A stretch of DNA of 38,638 nucleotides from Bacilli bacterium (lineage in GTDB: Bacteria > Bacillota > Bacilli > RF39 > UBA660). Of this stretch, positions 6,255-16,404 are shown piece by piece. Numbering within the stretch: position 1 is the first letter of the stretch; each line of letters opens with the position of its first letter. The stretch is from NCBI GenBank assembly GCA_017525015.1, contig JAFXUK010000014.1, forward strand, positions 1 to 38,638, given 5' to 3'. Position numbers and translations under genes: made by a program. The notes below the pieces were generated by a model that saw nothing but the letters and a program-made list of their open reading frames with translations, ran no database searches and had not been told where the DNA came from.

Positions 6255-8369
6255 CTAATTACCTTTAATCACTCTAGTAATAGCTATATCGTTATTACTT
6301 GAATTACTACCGCCTAATACGGTTCTTAAATACGAATTAACTGTTAATTGAGTTTCTGATATTGTTACTACTTTCGTATATAGAGTAGAATTACTAGAAT
6401 CTACTATCATTAGTGAAACTTTCTTCCCTACTGGATTATCAACTCTAATACTTCCATTAACATTATTAGCTTTAAACTCGATAATCATATAAGTAGGACT
6501 GTCTATTTCTTCGTCATAGACTATATTACTTGTGCTACCAGTGTTCTCATATATTGTTTTTTCAAAAGGAACATAATTTCCATTGATATATAATCCTGGT
6601 TTTCCAGTTGGATCTGGAACACAGTTAATACCTACTTTTTCTTTCCTTAAAGCCATTAAAGGAAGACCATTTATTAACAAGCCATAGAACGTATATGTAC
6701 CTACTTTATCTTGAATAACAAACTCGAATTGATATGTATTCTCTTTTTCGAAGTTTCCTATTTCTGTTTCGTCTAGATTAAACTCTCCTGTCCCACTATC
6801 ATAGTGGAAGTGCTGAGCTGTATCTGGAATTGTACTAGTTAATATATCTACCCAATTACCATAACTAGACGCTGTATTATCTTTAAATCTATACTTAAAT
6901 GATACTATTTCGTTTTTATTCTGGTTATTATATCTAACTAAAGCTATAATACCTGATAATTCTAATTTAGATTCAATATCGTAATTATTATGTCTTTCTA
7001 GACTAATCTGTGGAATATCTGGCTCACTATAAGGAATAAATACTAAAGTTTTTTCAACAGTTTTACTAAATCCTCTTGAATCTATCGCCCTCGCTTGAAA
7101 TGTTACGTTTCCGCTTAGATTTAAGTTAGGTATTGTTATTTGTCTTGTAGTAGTATTAGTTGTTTCATATACAGCGTTATTAACTACTACTTGATACTTA
7201 GATATACTAGCTCTATTCTTAGCTGTAGCACTACCGCAAGTAATCGTTATAGAGTTTTTATTCTGTAACATTACTTGATTAGTGCCTAACACAGTATTAG
7301 AAATAGTATTATTATTCTGATAAGTCCAATTAGTAAAAGTAGGCTCGTTTCCACTTTCGTTAATCTTAATTTTACCTGTCTTAGTCGTATTGCCTATATT
7401 AGCACCTCTAGAATAAGTAATACATTTAACAGATATAGTGGCTTCTGCCGTTGCACTCATAGCGTCGTAAATCGCTGTTAATTCAGAAGAACTAGGCGTC
7501 CAACTAGCACTAGTACCAACACTCGATATAGTTTTAATTAACGTACCTGCTACGCTTATTTCTAAAGAATGAGTATAGTAGCTTTTACTTCTATTAACTG
7601 TAAATGATGTACTATTTCCTACAGTAAATCCGAAATCGTTAGTAATACTACTTGTTGTAGGATTACTAGCTGTTCCTGTCTTTTCGCTAGTTCCAATATG
7701 GGTACTTCCACTATAGGTATATACTCTTATTTTAGAACTAGTATTTTTATTTAACATTGTTTCAACTTCGCTCTGTGTAGGAGTCCAAGTTGTACTAGTT
7801 GCTACTCCTGTTACTTCTTTTATAACAGTATCTCCTACTAGGAATTGTACTGTATGAGTGAAGTTTGTACTTGCTCTACTAATTGATACTGTTACAGCGT
7901 CGCCTTTAGTAAAGTCAGCACTTGACGTAATGGAACTAGCTCTAGGTATTGTAGAACATACCATATTAGCGTCGTTATCTTGATAATATCTCGTATTAGT
8001 CCAACGAGAAGTATCTCCATTACCATAATAGAACATCTGCTTAATATAAGCATATAAAGTTAATGTTCCGTCGGTATTGTTATCGTATGTTTCGTCAAAA
8101 GTGAAGATTGTTTGTCCTGCACTCCAGCTAGTAAGAATAGCTCCGCCTGTATGGTGGTCGTATAGACATCTACCGCCTAAATCTACTCTTAAAGCGTATA
8201 AGTAAGAATAAGGAGTACCCTCAACAGTAACTTTACCTTTAACTCTTGTTTTATTAGTATTTATATCTTGTGTTATTTCTGTAATTGTAATTCGACAACG
8301 GTTATCTGTCTTACCAGAAACGTGAGGACTATACCTACAGTCTAATACACTAGGATTTATACTTGCCAT
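6255..8369 (-). CDS. Minor structural protein, DUF859-like, with Ig-like repeats
   Basis: The 704-aa Ser/Thr/Asn-rich virion protein resembles the DUF859 family of streptococcal siphovirus minor structural proteins. After an N-terminal beta domain (about 1-140) come two related units of roughly 95 aa. Each contains THxxxxxVxxTxIKxxxxV, then TxxTWTP or SxSWTP, then a TKTG or EKTG end. The C-terminal region (about 570-704) carries LRKEKVGIN, typical of fibre proteins before a distal domain. It probably decorates the tail tip or baseplate. Confidence 0.75.
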   Translation of the reverse strand: MASINPSVLDCRYSPHVSGKTDNRCRITITEITQDINTNKTRVKGKVTVEGTPYSYLYALRVDLGGRCLYDHHTGGAILTSWSAGQTIFTFDETYDNNTDGTLTLYAYIKQMFYYGNGDTSRWTNTRYYQDNDANMVCSTIPRASSITSSADFTKGDAVTVSISRASTNFTHTVQFLVGDTVIKEVTGVATSTTWTPTQSEVETMLNKNTSSKIRVYTYSGSTHIGTSEKTGTASNPTTSSITNDFGFTVGNSTSFTVNRSKSYYTHSLEISVAGTLIKTISSVGTSASWTPSSSELTAIYDAMSATAEATISVKCITYSRGANIGNTTKTGKIKINESGNEPTFTNWTYQNNNTISNTVLGTNQVMLQNKNSITITCGSATAKNRASISKYQVVVNNAVYETTNTTTRQITIPNLNLSGNVTFQARAIDSRGFSKTVEKTLVFIPYSEPDIPQISLERHNNYDIESKLELSGIIALVRYNNQNKNEIVSFKYRFKDNTASSYGNWVDILTSTIPDTAQHFHYDSGTGEFNLDETEIGNFEKENTYQFEFVIQDKVGTYTFYGLLINGLPLMALRKEKVGINCVPDPTGKPGLYINGNYVPFEKTIYENTGSTSNIVYDEEIDSPTYMIIEFKANNVNGSIRVDNPVGKKVSLMIVDSSNSTLYTKVVTISETQLTVNSYLRTVLGGSNSSNNDIAITRVIKGN

Positions 8370-8370
8370 A

Positions 8371-10446
8371 CTAAGATCCCTCCTTTAAGACTATATCTAG
8401 TCCGTCCGCAACAGCTAAGAATAACGTTTTAACTTCGTTATTTTCGGAACCTATTTCTACGCTTTCTTCTGAGTGTAATTTAGTAACCCACGTTGTATCT
8501 TTATTTAATGTAAATACTTTTTTATAGCTTCCATTTACTAAATAATAACCAGCGAACTCACTAGGAGATATAATCGTATAACCAGAATAAAGATTGTTTT
8601 TAATCATTACTCCGTCAATATCAACTAATACCTCAGATGTATATAATTCTCCGCTAGCTTGTTTCCATTGTTGCTTAGTATCTCCAGTATTGATAAGTAA
8701 ATCAGTTATATATAATTCAACGTTATTAGCTGTTAAGATAACCTTTATTGAGTTACCTAAAGCTTTAAATGTATAACTGTATTCAGTATCAGTCATAAAA
8801 TTATCGTAAACTATTGTCTCTGATCCATTTTCTATACTTACACTACAAGTACCTAAAGCTGTTAATTTATTAACTAAAAAAGATAAAGTATAAGTCTTAC
8901 CAGTCGTAACTGATATTTCTTGCTCTATCTTTCCTGTTCTTAATAACCACGCTCTACCTGATAGACTATTTATTCTAGTCCAGTCATTTTCAACATAATT
9001 AACACTACCACTAATTAAACACCAGAACTTAGGTACGTTAGCATTGTCATTCTCCCACGCATAACCAACACTATTTTTAATTAAGTTATCACTACCTGAT
9101 TGTTCTATAATTGTTGTTACGCTAGTAGAAGATTGTTCTATTCTAGTTAATCTGCTATCTAACCCGTCTTCTCCGCTTATTTCTTCATTTAAAGAAGTTA
9201 TCAATCCTTTTACTTTATCAACATTAAGCATAGTGTTTTTAATCATTTGTCCTATACGTCCAGCTCCTGGGTATTCTTGTTTAGTCTTTGAAGTAGCTGG
9301 AGAATTAACTTTAGATTTAAAAGCACCATTATATTTATAGTTAATATTCATAAGAATACTTCTATATTGGTTTCCTTGCTTATCTTGTAAAGTAATGAAA
9401 TCGTGATCTAATTCATAATTTCCTAATACCATTTCGCTTGAGAATCCATAATAATAGAAGTTCTCTAATTGTCCTAATAATAATGGAGCGAACTGTTCTC
9501 TATCGAAATTAAGAATCATATTATTTGATATTCTAACTTCACTAATTCCGTTAGCGTTTATGCTTTCTTCATTTTCAGCAATTACTACATCATAATCAGT
9601 AGAACCGCTTTCGTCTGTTTCAGCTAGTACAACTCTATTAACATAACCGAATCTTTCTGTTACGTTAAGAGATTTATATACTCTAGGTTTTAATACATAA
9701 TCAGTATTATTGTATGATTTAATATATAATCTATCGTCGTCGCCTATTTTAGCATTACATAAACTTGATTCAGCAACGAGTCTAATTATTTCTCTATAAG
9801 TAGCACCATTTTTATAGAACTGAGTTTCTATTGCCATACCAGAACACCAGAAGTCTGGCGTAGCTAATATTAAACCGAACTTAGCACATATCAACTGTAC
9901 TACTTGTAATCTAGTACAAGGGTACGGAAACTCTATATCGCAAGGCGTATCTAATAAAATAGATAAGTCTTGTAATTCAAACGTAGTATTATCTGATACT
10001 GTTTTATTATTAGGTTTCTTAACTCTAAATGTACCTTTTTTCTTATAAACTAATTCTCCGTCTTCTACGTGTCCGAAATAAATCTCCACATCTTTATCAG
10101 ATACGTTATATCTAAATCTACCACTAGTAGAAACTGGATTCATAATTTTTATTTTTGCTGTTTTAGCATTAAAACAACCGAATAACTTTTCTATGTTATC
10201 GTTTATTTCAACTTCTTGTAAATCAGTAGAAGAATATATATAAACATATTCGTCGGCTCCGTCAGCTGTTCCACTATCTACATCTAATTCAGAATCATAT
10301 ATCGAATTGGCGAATCCCCCGTCTAGCTCGTCTTCATATATAGATTGGCTATCGCCCCCGTCATAATATGAGGGAGCGGTAGGATCTCTAAATCTTAAAT
10401 AGGCTTTTATTCTTTGAGTTAGTTGTTCGAAGTATTGGTTATTCAT
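8371..10446 (-). CDS. Tail hub / tail-associated protein with C-terminal carbohydrate-binding-like module
   Basis: The 691-aa protein lies where the Tal-type hub is normally found, after tape measure and the distal-tail position. Residues about 70-400 look like the gp44/Tal hub: RFRYNVSDKDVEIYFG, then RLQVVQLICAKFGL and YREIIRLVAESS. Around 455-580 a jelly-roll-like CBM module is suggested by NLIKNS, FWCLISG and ITDLLINTGDTKQQWKQA, where a typical such domain ends. No peptidase or lysozyme motif is visible. It overlaps the upstream gene by 8 nt. Confidence 0.75.
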   Translation of the reverse strand: MNNQYFEQLTQRIKAYLRFRDPTAPSYYDGGDSQSIYEDELDGGFANSIYDSELDVDSGTADGADEYVYIYSSTDLQEVEINDNIEKLFGCFNAKTAKIKIMNPVSTSGRFRYNVSDKDVEIYFGHVEDGELVYKKKGTFRVKKPNNKTVSDNTTFELQDLSILLDTPCDIEFPYPCTRLQVVQLICAKFGLILATPDFWCSGMAIETQFYKNGATYREIIRLVAESSLCNAKIGDDDRLYIKSYNNTDYVLKPRVYKSLNVTERFGYVNRVVLAETDESGSTDYDVVIAENEESINANGISEVRISNNMILNFDREQFAPLLLGQLENFYYYGFSSEMVLGNYELDHDFITLQDKQGNQYRSILMNINYKYNGAFKSKVNSPATSKTKQEYPGAGRIGQMIKNTMLNVDKVKGLITSLNEEISGEDGLDSRLTRIEQSSTSVTTIIEQSGSDNLIKNSVGYAWENDNANVPKFWCLISGSVNYVENDWTRINSLSGRAWLLRTGKIEQEISVTTGKTYTLSFLVNKLTALGTCSVSIENGSETIVYDNFMTDTEYSYTFKALGNSIKVILTANNVELYITDLLINTGDTKQQWKQASGELYTSEVLVDIDGVMIKNNLYSGYTIISPSEFAGYYLVNGSYKKVFTLNKDTTWVTKLHSEESVEIGSENNEVKTLFLAVADGLDIVLKEGS

Positions 10447-10882
10447 TGTATCGACCTCTCTCTACATCTCTGTAAGCTATAAGTTCGATACTAGCCTCCT
10501 TACAACCGTCCTTAGTAGGTTTAAATGAATATTGAATACCAGGACAATAATAATCATTGATATAGTATTGTCCTGATTCTAAGTTATACCATTTAACTTT
10601 AAAAGGTTTTGTTTTAACCATTTGAAGTATTAGCATAGCTTCTTTAAAAGTAGTGTTCCCTACTGTCATTTTTAAGTCTGGAACTCTAGCTACTTCATAG
10701 GTAGTTAAGTCAGCTTCTGCGTTACGCTCAGCCGAACCCTCAACAGGATTTAATATAGGTTCTACAGTTAATACTTTAGGTACTTTAACGTATTGTCCGT
10801 TGTAGTAGATGTAACATAATGAATATATTGGATCATAACTTAAAGAGTCTAAAGCTTGCTGTAATATTGCGTCGTCATTCAT
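10439..10882 (-). CDS. DUF6711-like tail protein
   Basis: The 147-aa protein sits between tape measure and hub, the place of a distal-tail adaptor. Its pattern (VKVPKVLTVEP, then a TYEVARVPDLKMTVGN strand pair, then FKVKWYNLESGQYYINDYYCPG) fits the small beta-rich DUF6711 family, which I recognise with moderate confidence. It probably joins the tail tube to the hub. Confidence 0.6.
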   Translation of the reverse strand: MNDDAILQQALDSLSYDPIYSLCYIYYNGQYVKVPKVLTVEPILNPVEGSAERNAEADLTTYEVARVPDLKMTVGNTTFKEAMLILQMVKTKPFKVKWYNLESGQYYINDYYCPGIQYSFKPTKDGCKEASIELIAYRDVERGRYNE

Positions 10883-10893
10883 TTTTACACCTC

Positions 10894-13233
10894 CTATAGT
10901 GGGTTGTAGCCCAATTCGTCGCTATAATCGTCTATAGCGTCAACGAATACCTTACCTAAAGCTACTCCGTTAGCGTCTACTAGTGTCATAGTTCCGCTCA
11001 TTCTACCTGATTTATTATTTATCTTATCTACCCATTTATTTAAGCCCTCGTCGAATACTTTAGCCATTTCGCTTTCTTTAGATACGATTTCTGGATTGAA
11101 TCTAGCGTTATTATATTCTGCTAATACTCCGACAGTCTCTTTACGTAAGACTCCTCCGTTTTCGAACTTCTTAATCTTAGGAATATCGAAGCCGAATTTC
11201 TTACCACCTATAATAGGTACCCAGTCTGGAACGTCGAAGCTAATCTTATTTAATCCTGATATAAAGCCGTTAAGTACATCAATAATTACATTGATAATAC
11301 CTTTAAATACGCCTACGATAGCGTCCCATATACCAGTAAATATATCAACTACGCCTTGCCAAGCTTTCTTCCAGTCTCCCGTAAATATACCTGTAATAAA
11401 GTTAATCAATCCTTTTAGTACCTTAAATACTCCGCTAACTACATCAGATATTACGCCGAATATTGTTCCCATAATTCCTACTACTGTAGAAGATAAGAAC
11501 GACCACGCTGGAGCTAACACTTTTAGTAACCAATTAACAATAGGAGCTATAAACTTGTTATAAAGCTCTAAAGCACAGTTAATTAACGTTGCTAGGAACT
11601 CTCCTATTGACTCTACCATACCTTTTAAGTGTTCGTCCCATAACCAACTTAACATCTCTAAGAACGGAGTTATTATTGGCTCTAGAACGTTGTCCCAGAT
11701 AGATTGGAATAAATCTATTGTAGTTTTTACGAACTCGCCTAAGTTCGTTAATATGTCTTTTCCGTATTTCTTCCATAAATCTAGAAGAATACCAGTAAAA
11801 TCAGACCACGCCTTAGTTATATTCTTTATTAGTGGATCTATTGCGTCTTTCCATACAGAATTAAATAGATTAACCATACCGTCTATTATTGGTTGTGAAT
11901 ATTCGTTAATGGTATCTCCTAAATCCGTCCAGAATAAAACCCATAATTCAGAAATATTAGCTAAGATAGTCTCAACATCTGTTTTAATTCCGTCCCAGGT
12001 AGTAGTAATGTTTTCCCATAGTGCTTCTCCCATAGCTACAGCGAAATCATATATAAATTGAATATAAGATTTTACAGCGTAAGCGTAAGATTGAACTATA
12101 TCACTATTCCATACACCTAAGAACATATTTTTTAAAGCATTTAGCTTTTTATCTATGTCGTCAAACGCACCGTCTAACATATCTTGAGCTGTAGTGATGT
12201 CGCTAAAGTCGTATGGATCTGACATTTCCATACCAGAACCTCCGCCTCCAGAACTATCTCCACTATCGCTACCACTGTCTAAAACATTTAATTTATCGAA
12301 ACTTTGTAATCCCTCTAAGGCTTTTTTAGTTTTCTTAGCTTTATTCGTAGCGTCGTCTAAGCTATCTCCTAGAGAGGCTACAGCTGTAGTAGCACCTTTA
12401 GTCTGTGGTTTAACACCAGTTATCATATAAACGAATCTTTGAAAATATTTACCTGCTAAGATAAGTTTTTCTAATAATAGGTTTATAGCTCTAATAACAG
12501 GAGTTAATACTTGAATAAAAGCACTACCTAAAACGCTCTTAAAAGTATTCCATTGTTCCGCTAAAACTCTGGTTTGGTTAGCCCAACTACCAGCCGTTCT
12601 AGTAAAGTCTCCTTGTGCGTCTTTCGTTACATCTAATAAGTAGTTATATCTTACTAAAGCCTGTTCCGCTTGTGTCATTGAATTAAATGACTTAGTAATT
12701 CCTTTTGATAAAGCGTAGGCTTCGAGATTAGCTACATCTAAATCAATACCTAATTGTTTTAAAGGCATTGACATACCAGAAATACCAGATCTAATCTTTC
12801 CGAAAGCTTCTTCACTTGAAATATTATAGAAAGAAGCCATATCTCCTGCTAGTGCTGTTAAGTTTTGAGACATAACTAACACTTGCTTATCTGATAATTT
12901 CATACTTTTTAACATAGCTCCCATTGTAGAAGCATATCTTTTAGCTGATAATTCACTTAATCCTAAGCTCTTAACAGCATTTTTAGCGAAATTATCTATA
13001 ATCTCCGCACTCTCGCCGAAAACTACATCAACTACGTTTTGTACTTCCTCTAAGTCAGAGGCGGCTTGAATACACGCTTTTGAGAAATTATAAATAACTT
13101 TAACAGAAAAAGCGGCGGCTACCAGTTTAGTTATTCCTTTTAAACTAGTTCCGATTCCGCTTATACCTTTTTTTAACTTAGCGTCGTCTATTTTGGTGTC
13201 TATAACGATACTACCGTCAGCTTGTCTAGCCAT
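10894..13233 (-). CDS. Tape measure protein
   Basis: At 779 aa this is the longest tail gene, downstream of the two chaperone genes as in other siphoviruses. The N-terminal third carries the phage tail tape measure region (ASDLEEVQNVVDVVF, KRYASTMGAMLKSMKLS). The middle has a Gly/Ser-rich stretch (about 320-335) and then many Trp-rich amphipathic and hydrophobic segments (about 375-700) that may enter the host membrane at DNA ejection. Using the usual rule of about 1.5 angstrom per residue, the tail would be roughly 115 nm. Confidence 0.92.
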   Translation of the reverse strand: MARQADGSIVIDTKIDDAKLKKGISGIGTSLKGITKLVAAAFSVKVIYNFSKACIQAASDLEEVQNVVDVVFGESAEIIDNFAKNAVKSLGLSELSAKRYASTMGAMLKSMKLSDKQVLVMSQNLTALAGDMASFYNISSEEAFGKIRSGISGMSMPLKQLGIDLDVANLEAYALSKGITKSFNSMTQAEQALVRYNYLLDVTKDAQGDFTRTAGSWANQTRVLAEQWNTFKSVLGSAFIQVLTPVIRAINLLLEKLILAGKYFQRFVYMITGVKPQTKGATTAVASLGDSLDDATNKAKKTKKALEGLQSFDKLNVLDSGSDSGDSSGGGGSGMEMSDPYDFSDITTAQDMLDGAFDDIDKKLNALKNMFLGVWNSDIVQSYAYAVKSYIQFIYDFAVAMGEALWENITTTWDGIKTDVETILANISELWVLFWTDLGDTINEYSQPIIDGMVNLFNSVWKDAIDPLIKNITKAWSDFTGILLDLWKKYGKDILTNLGEFVKTTIDLFQSIWDNVLEPIITPFLEMLSWLWDEHLKGMVESIGEFLATLINCALELYNKFIAPIVNWLLKVLAPAWSFLSSTVVGIMGTIFGVISDVVSGVFKVLKGLINFITGIFTGDWKKAWQGVVDIFTGIWDAIVGVFKGIINVIIDVLNGFISGLNKISFDVPDWVPIIGGKKFGFDIPKIKKFENGGVLRKETVGVLAEYNNARFNPEIVSKESEMAKVFDEGLNKWVDKINNKSGRMSGTMTLVDANGVALGKVFVDAIDDYSDELGYNPL

Positions 13234-13235
13234 TT

Positions 13236-13865
13236 TTAACCACCTCCTAGAGCGTTATTAAGTTGTTCTTGGAAATCTCTTTCTTTTTCCTCCTCTGTTC
13301 TATTATCTGGTAGAGCATATAGTATCTTCATATCTTGATAGAACTTTCTATGTGATTCGTCCCATTTAGGATTTATCTCCATAGATCTATAACCCATAAT
13401 TTCCACCAGTTTAGTTTCTTTAGTTAAACTATTAAATAACATCTTAAATCTCCACCAGTGTATATTTTCTACGGTTAAATCAATTCCGTATAGTTGCTGG
13501 AAAGCACCTACAATATAATCTTGATCGTAATCGTAATCTAATACTCTTAAAGACTTATGACGTATTCTAGGATTATCTTTTCTGGTTATTTTACCAGTTT
13601 TTTCGTCTACCTCGTCTTCTCCCATAGTATAAAACCACATAATAGCGTTAAAAGCATAATATATCTCGTTAGGCGTCTTATGTGGAGGCATATTATCTTT
13701 AGGGAAGCATAATTGTATAGCACGTAATATCTTCTCGAAATTAGGAACACTCTTATCTAACATCAATTTAGTAAAAGCAATCCATACAGAAAAGTTTTGT
13801 TTTATTAAAAAAGGACTACCGTTAACATTTACTGTCTTCGGTAGTCCACTGATTAAAACATTCAT
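13236..13865 (-). CDS. Tail assembly chaperone, Gp15 family
   Basis: The 209-aa protein matches the bacteriophage Gp15 family: FSVWIAFTKLMLD, the ALQLCFP-like RAIQLCFPKDNMPP, and IHWWRFKMLFNSLTKETKL-type helices. It overlaps the preceding gene by four bases (ATGA), so this pair uses translational coupling rather than the -1 frameshift of lambda G/GT. I saw no slippery heptamer at the junction. Confidence 0.85.
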   Translation of the reverse strand: MNVLISGLPKTVNVNGSPFLIKQNFSVWIAFTKLMLDKSVPNFEKILRAIQLCFPKDNMPPHKTPNEIYYAFNAIMWFYTMGEDEVDEKTGKITRKDNPRIRHKSLRVLDYDYDQDYIVGAFQQLYGIDLTVENIHWWRFKMLFNSLTKETKLVEIMGYRSMEINPKWDESHRKFYQDMKILYALPDNRTEEEKERDFQEQLNNALGGG

Positions 13866-14272
13866 TCTCTAACATTATCTCCAGAAGAATATTCAAACTC
13901 TACAAAATCTTGAGTAGCTTGACGACAGATACTAACTAATTGACTTAATAGATATACAGGACGTAGATAAGAGTCCATATTATCTCCAAAGATTTCAACG
14001 AAAGTTCCGTTTCCCAAAGCTAGATCTATACCTTTCCTACATTTATCAACAATAACAGTAAACTTTTGCATATTTTCCATATTAGTATCAGATTCTAAGG
14101 TTCTAACTTCTTCTCCTAATTTTTCAATATCTCTTAATAGCTGTATGCTATCAGTATTGAAATAGAATACTTTTCCGTCAATTCTTAGTTTCTTTACTGT
14201 TTCTGGTAGTTTAATTTCTACTATATCATTATCAACAGTAGGAACAGTATTTAATGTTTTTTCATTTTCCAT
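13862..14272 (-). CDS. Tail assembly chaperone, upstream partner
   Basis: The 136-aa acidic protein lies between the tail tube and Gp15 genes. It starts with a short beta segment (LRIDGKVFYFNTDSIQLLRDI) and then helices; this matches the small first chaperone in many Gram-positive siphoviruses. It should bind the tape measure protein during tail assembly. The assignment is mainly positional. Confidence 0.7.
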   Translation of the reverse strand: MENEKTLNTVPTVDNDIVEIKLPETVKKLRIDGKVFYFNTDSIQLLRDIEKLGEEVRTLESDTNMENMQKFTVIVDKCRKGIDLALGNGTFVEIFGDNMDSYLRPVYLLSQLVSICRQATQDFVEFEYSSGDNVRE

Positions 14273-14295
14273 ATTTTTTCCTCCATATTTTTAAA

Positions 14296-14802
14296 TTAGC
14301 TATTAGCTGTAAAAGTCTGAGTAGTAGGATTATATGTACCCTCGATTTCTTGTCCGTTTTGGTGGATTTCAGCTTCAACAGCTAAAACAGCTCCACCGTC
14401 TCCAGAACCGTCGTTAGTACAGTTAACCATTACTTCAAACTTTTTAGCTTCATAAGAACCAGCACTTCCAGTAACTGGAGCGAACTCGTCATATTGAATA
14501 GCTGTAGTGATAACGTCGTCTCCTAATTTATCATAACAACTTACAATAAAGTCGTTTGCTGGATCTCCTACAATTCTATCTCCTGTTAAAGAATAGATTG
14601 TTTGCATACCAGTTTTATTAGAAGTACCTTTACCAGCTTCGTCAATATAAAACTTTTGGTCGATAGTAGAGTTACTAGCTTTACTAAAGCTAGTAAAACC
14701 TTTACCTACTCTTACGTAGTTAGGAGCTTGTACTCCTTGTGTTATTGTACCTGTTTTGTCGTCAATAACAAGTACACGATTACTTACTAATGGTTTTTTC
14801 AT
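14296..14802 (-). CDS. Major tail tube protein
   Basis: The 168-aa beta-rich protein would polymerise into the tail tube. DFIVSCYDKLGDDVITTAIQYDEFAPV and the repeating strand pattern fit phage tail tube proteins of the TP901-1 type, and the gene sits between neck and chaperone genes as expected. The C-terminus (EIEGTYNPTTQTFTANS) resembles a small extension seen in this family. Confidence 0.85.
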   Translation of the reverse strand: MKKPLVSNRVLVIDDKTGTITQGVQAPNYVRVGKGFTSFSKASNSTIDQKFYIDEAGKGTSNKTGMQTIYSLTGDRIVGDPANDFIVSCYDKLGDDVITTAIQYDEFAPVTGSAGSYEAKKFEVMVNCTNDGSGDGGAVLAVEAEIHQNGQEIEGTYNPTTQTFTANS

Positions 14803-14804
14803 AC

Positions 14805-15257
14805 TTAAATTACCTCCTTATAGTATTCCACCTTATATATAGCTTGATAGATAACTGTACCGTCTTTCGTACGGCTATATAATCCAGGAGTTCCTGTCAT
14901 TTCTATATTTACAGTTATACTATTACTTAACACAATTTCTTGATTATGTCCGTCGAAGTATTTAGATATATTCCATAGTGGTTGTATTATATCTAATTTA
15001 TCAACGTTAGTATTTTGAGAATAAATAGCAAAAGGAAAACTTCCATTTTCGTTTCCTACTATATCTTTTTCCGTATATTTCTCGCCTGTTATTTGTTGTA
15101 AGGACATTGATAACCCTTTAGGAGCTATATCTTCCAATTCAACCTCGCAAGGCAATCCTATATCGGATTTATGATTATTTATATAATCTAAAACACTTTT
15201 GATTATTAAAACCTCTGTGTTTGATTGATTATTATTAGAATTACTATTATTATTCAT
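14805..15257 (-). CDS. Minor capsid / tail terminator protein (Minor_capsid_3 type)
   Basis: The 150-aa protein matches the minor capsid protein family 3 found in A118-like phages: an Asn/Ser-rich N-terminus, LSMSLQQITGEKYTEKDIVG, then a beta segment ending YKVEYYKEVI. By position and fold it is the likely tail terminator that closes the tube. Confidence 0.75.
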   Translation of the reverse strand: MNNNSNSNNNQSNTEVLIIKSVLDYINNHKSDIGLPCEVELEDIAPKGLSMSLQQITGEKYTEKDIVGNENGSFPFAIYSQNTNVDKLDIIQPLWNISKYFDGHNQEIVLSNSITVNIEMTGTPGLYSRTKDGTVIYQAIYKVEYYKEVI

Positions 15258-15258
15258 T

Positions 15259-15618
15259 TTAATATCTACCTCCAGCTAATTTTCTTGCAACTCGTACCCA
15301 TTTCGCTTTATGAACCGCTTTCGCTTTCTCAAAGTAATAGGTATCTGTTCCTGGCTGACTGTGCTGTGTTATAACGTGCGAACCGTCAGCCCAACTTCCG
15401 TAATATTGATACGAAGCATAAATAACACTCCATACAAGATAGTCGTTAGGATCGTCTACAGTAGGTAGAACGCTATCTCTTAATGTACCACTTCTAAAAG
15501 GAGTAAAAACGTTAGTATCTTTCGCTACTTCGTTTTTTAACCAACTTCTAGCCCTGTTATAACCAGGTTTAAAAGAGTTAGCACATTTAACTTCGTCAAA
15601 ATCAACAGTTACTTTCAT
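15259..15618 (-). CDS. Minor capsid / neck protein (Minor_capsid_2 type)
   Basis: The 119-aa protein fits minor capsid protein family 2: FTPFRSGTLRDSV, then YASYQYYGSWADGSH and a final AKAVHKAKWVRVARKLAGG. These are HK97 gp10-like neck proteins that join head completion to the tail. It overlaps the upstream gene by one base. Confidence 0.8.
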   Translation of the reverse strand: MKVTVDFDEVKCANSFKPGYNRARSWLKNEVAKDTNVFTPFRSGTLRDSVLPTVDDPNDYLVWSVIYASYQYYGSWADGSHVITQHSQPGTDTYYFEKAKAVHKAKWVRVARKLAGGRY

Positions 15619-16004
15619 TATGAGCCTTTTATTTCGAAATGATGTATCTCATTACCCATAGCTTGAACTGGCTTTACTTCTTCTATTAAAAAACATTCTT
15701 CAATAGGTTTTTCACTATCTATATTTCCAATTCCTACATAAGTATTATTGTCGAAAGTAAAATAATTATCTTTAAACTCTAATTCTTTAAAGCCTATAGG
15801 ATCTATATATTGTGAATTAGTTTCCATTTTATCTGGAAAAACGAATAGATTTAATAGACTAGTATTGCTAGTTCCCTCCTTTTTAGGAGCTAGAGAACGA
15901 GTAAGTTCGTATCTTACACCACTAATAACGGTTCTTTGATAAGTAAAACCGCCAGTATGATTCTTGGCGATCTGATTCCATATTGTAACAGTATTAGGAA
16001 ACAT
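15618..16004 (-). CDS. Minor capsid / head-closure protein (Minor_capsid_1 type)
   Basis: The 128-aa protein has TVTIWNQIAKN, a beta region, and YIDPIGFKELEFKDNYFTF, the pattern of minor capsid family 1. It probably plugs the head-tail connector. It is the first of the three minor capsid genes, which keep the order 1-2-3 of A118-type phages. Confidence 0.8.
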   Translation of the reverse strand: MFPNTVTIWNQIAKNHTGGFTYQRTVISGVRYELTRSLAPKKEGTSNTSLLNLFVFPDKMETNSQYIDPIGFKELEFKDNYFTFDNNTYVGIGNIDSEKPIEECFLIEEVKPVQAMGNEIHHFEIKGS

Positions 16005-16006
16005 AA

Positions 16007-16396
16007 CTATATACCTCTTATTCCTCTATAAAGTAAGCCAGTAGGACGTAAGTAAACATCAACCATAGGGCTGACTTCAATACCGTTAATCGTCTCTATC
16101 TTTTGCTCGCTTCTAGACGCTTTCTTATAGCTATAACTTCCTATTGTTTCACTCTCAATATTTCCCTTATCAATAGCGTTAATTCCACCGTCTCCAGCAA
16201 GCTTTCTTAATTGACTTGCTGTGGCTTTCTTAATAGCAATCTGTATAGCTTCTGGAAAATCATTAAACTTAGTAGCTTTATTCATAGTTTTTTCGTCAAT
16301 TATACGACTAGCTACTTCTACTAATTCGTTAAACTTAGGAACGCTTATAGTAGTTTTAGTAAAGTCAATATAAAACGCATAATCTATATAATTCAT
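16007..16396 (-). CDS. Head-tail connector (adaptor) protein
   Basis: The 129-aa protein has helices around 20-70 (KFNELVEVASRIIDEKT, IQIAIKKATASQLRKLAG) and a basic, beta C-terminus (VDVYLRPTGLLYRGIRGI). Its size and place directly before head closure fit the gp15/gp6-type adaptor that docks on the portal. Confidence 0.7.
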   Translation of the reverse strand: MNYIDYAFYIDFTKTTISVPKFNELVEVASRIIDEKTMNKATKFNDFPEAIQIAIKKATASQLRKLAGDGGINAIDKGNIESETIGSYSYKKASRSEQKIETINGIEVSPMVDVYLRPTGLLYRGIRGI

Positions 16397-16404
16397 AAAA
16401 CCAC

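Noticed and set aside
11096..11563. Long plus-strand ORF inside the tape measure gene
   Set aside because: Shadow of the tape measure reading frame; no ribosome site or family signature. The plus-strand ORFs at 11690 and 12194 are the same.
13850..13880. Programmed -1 frameshift between the two tail chaperones
   Set aside because: The genes overlap by ATGA and each is complete; no slippery heptamer was seen.
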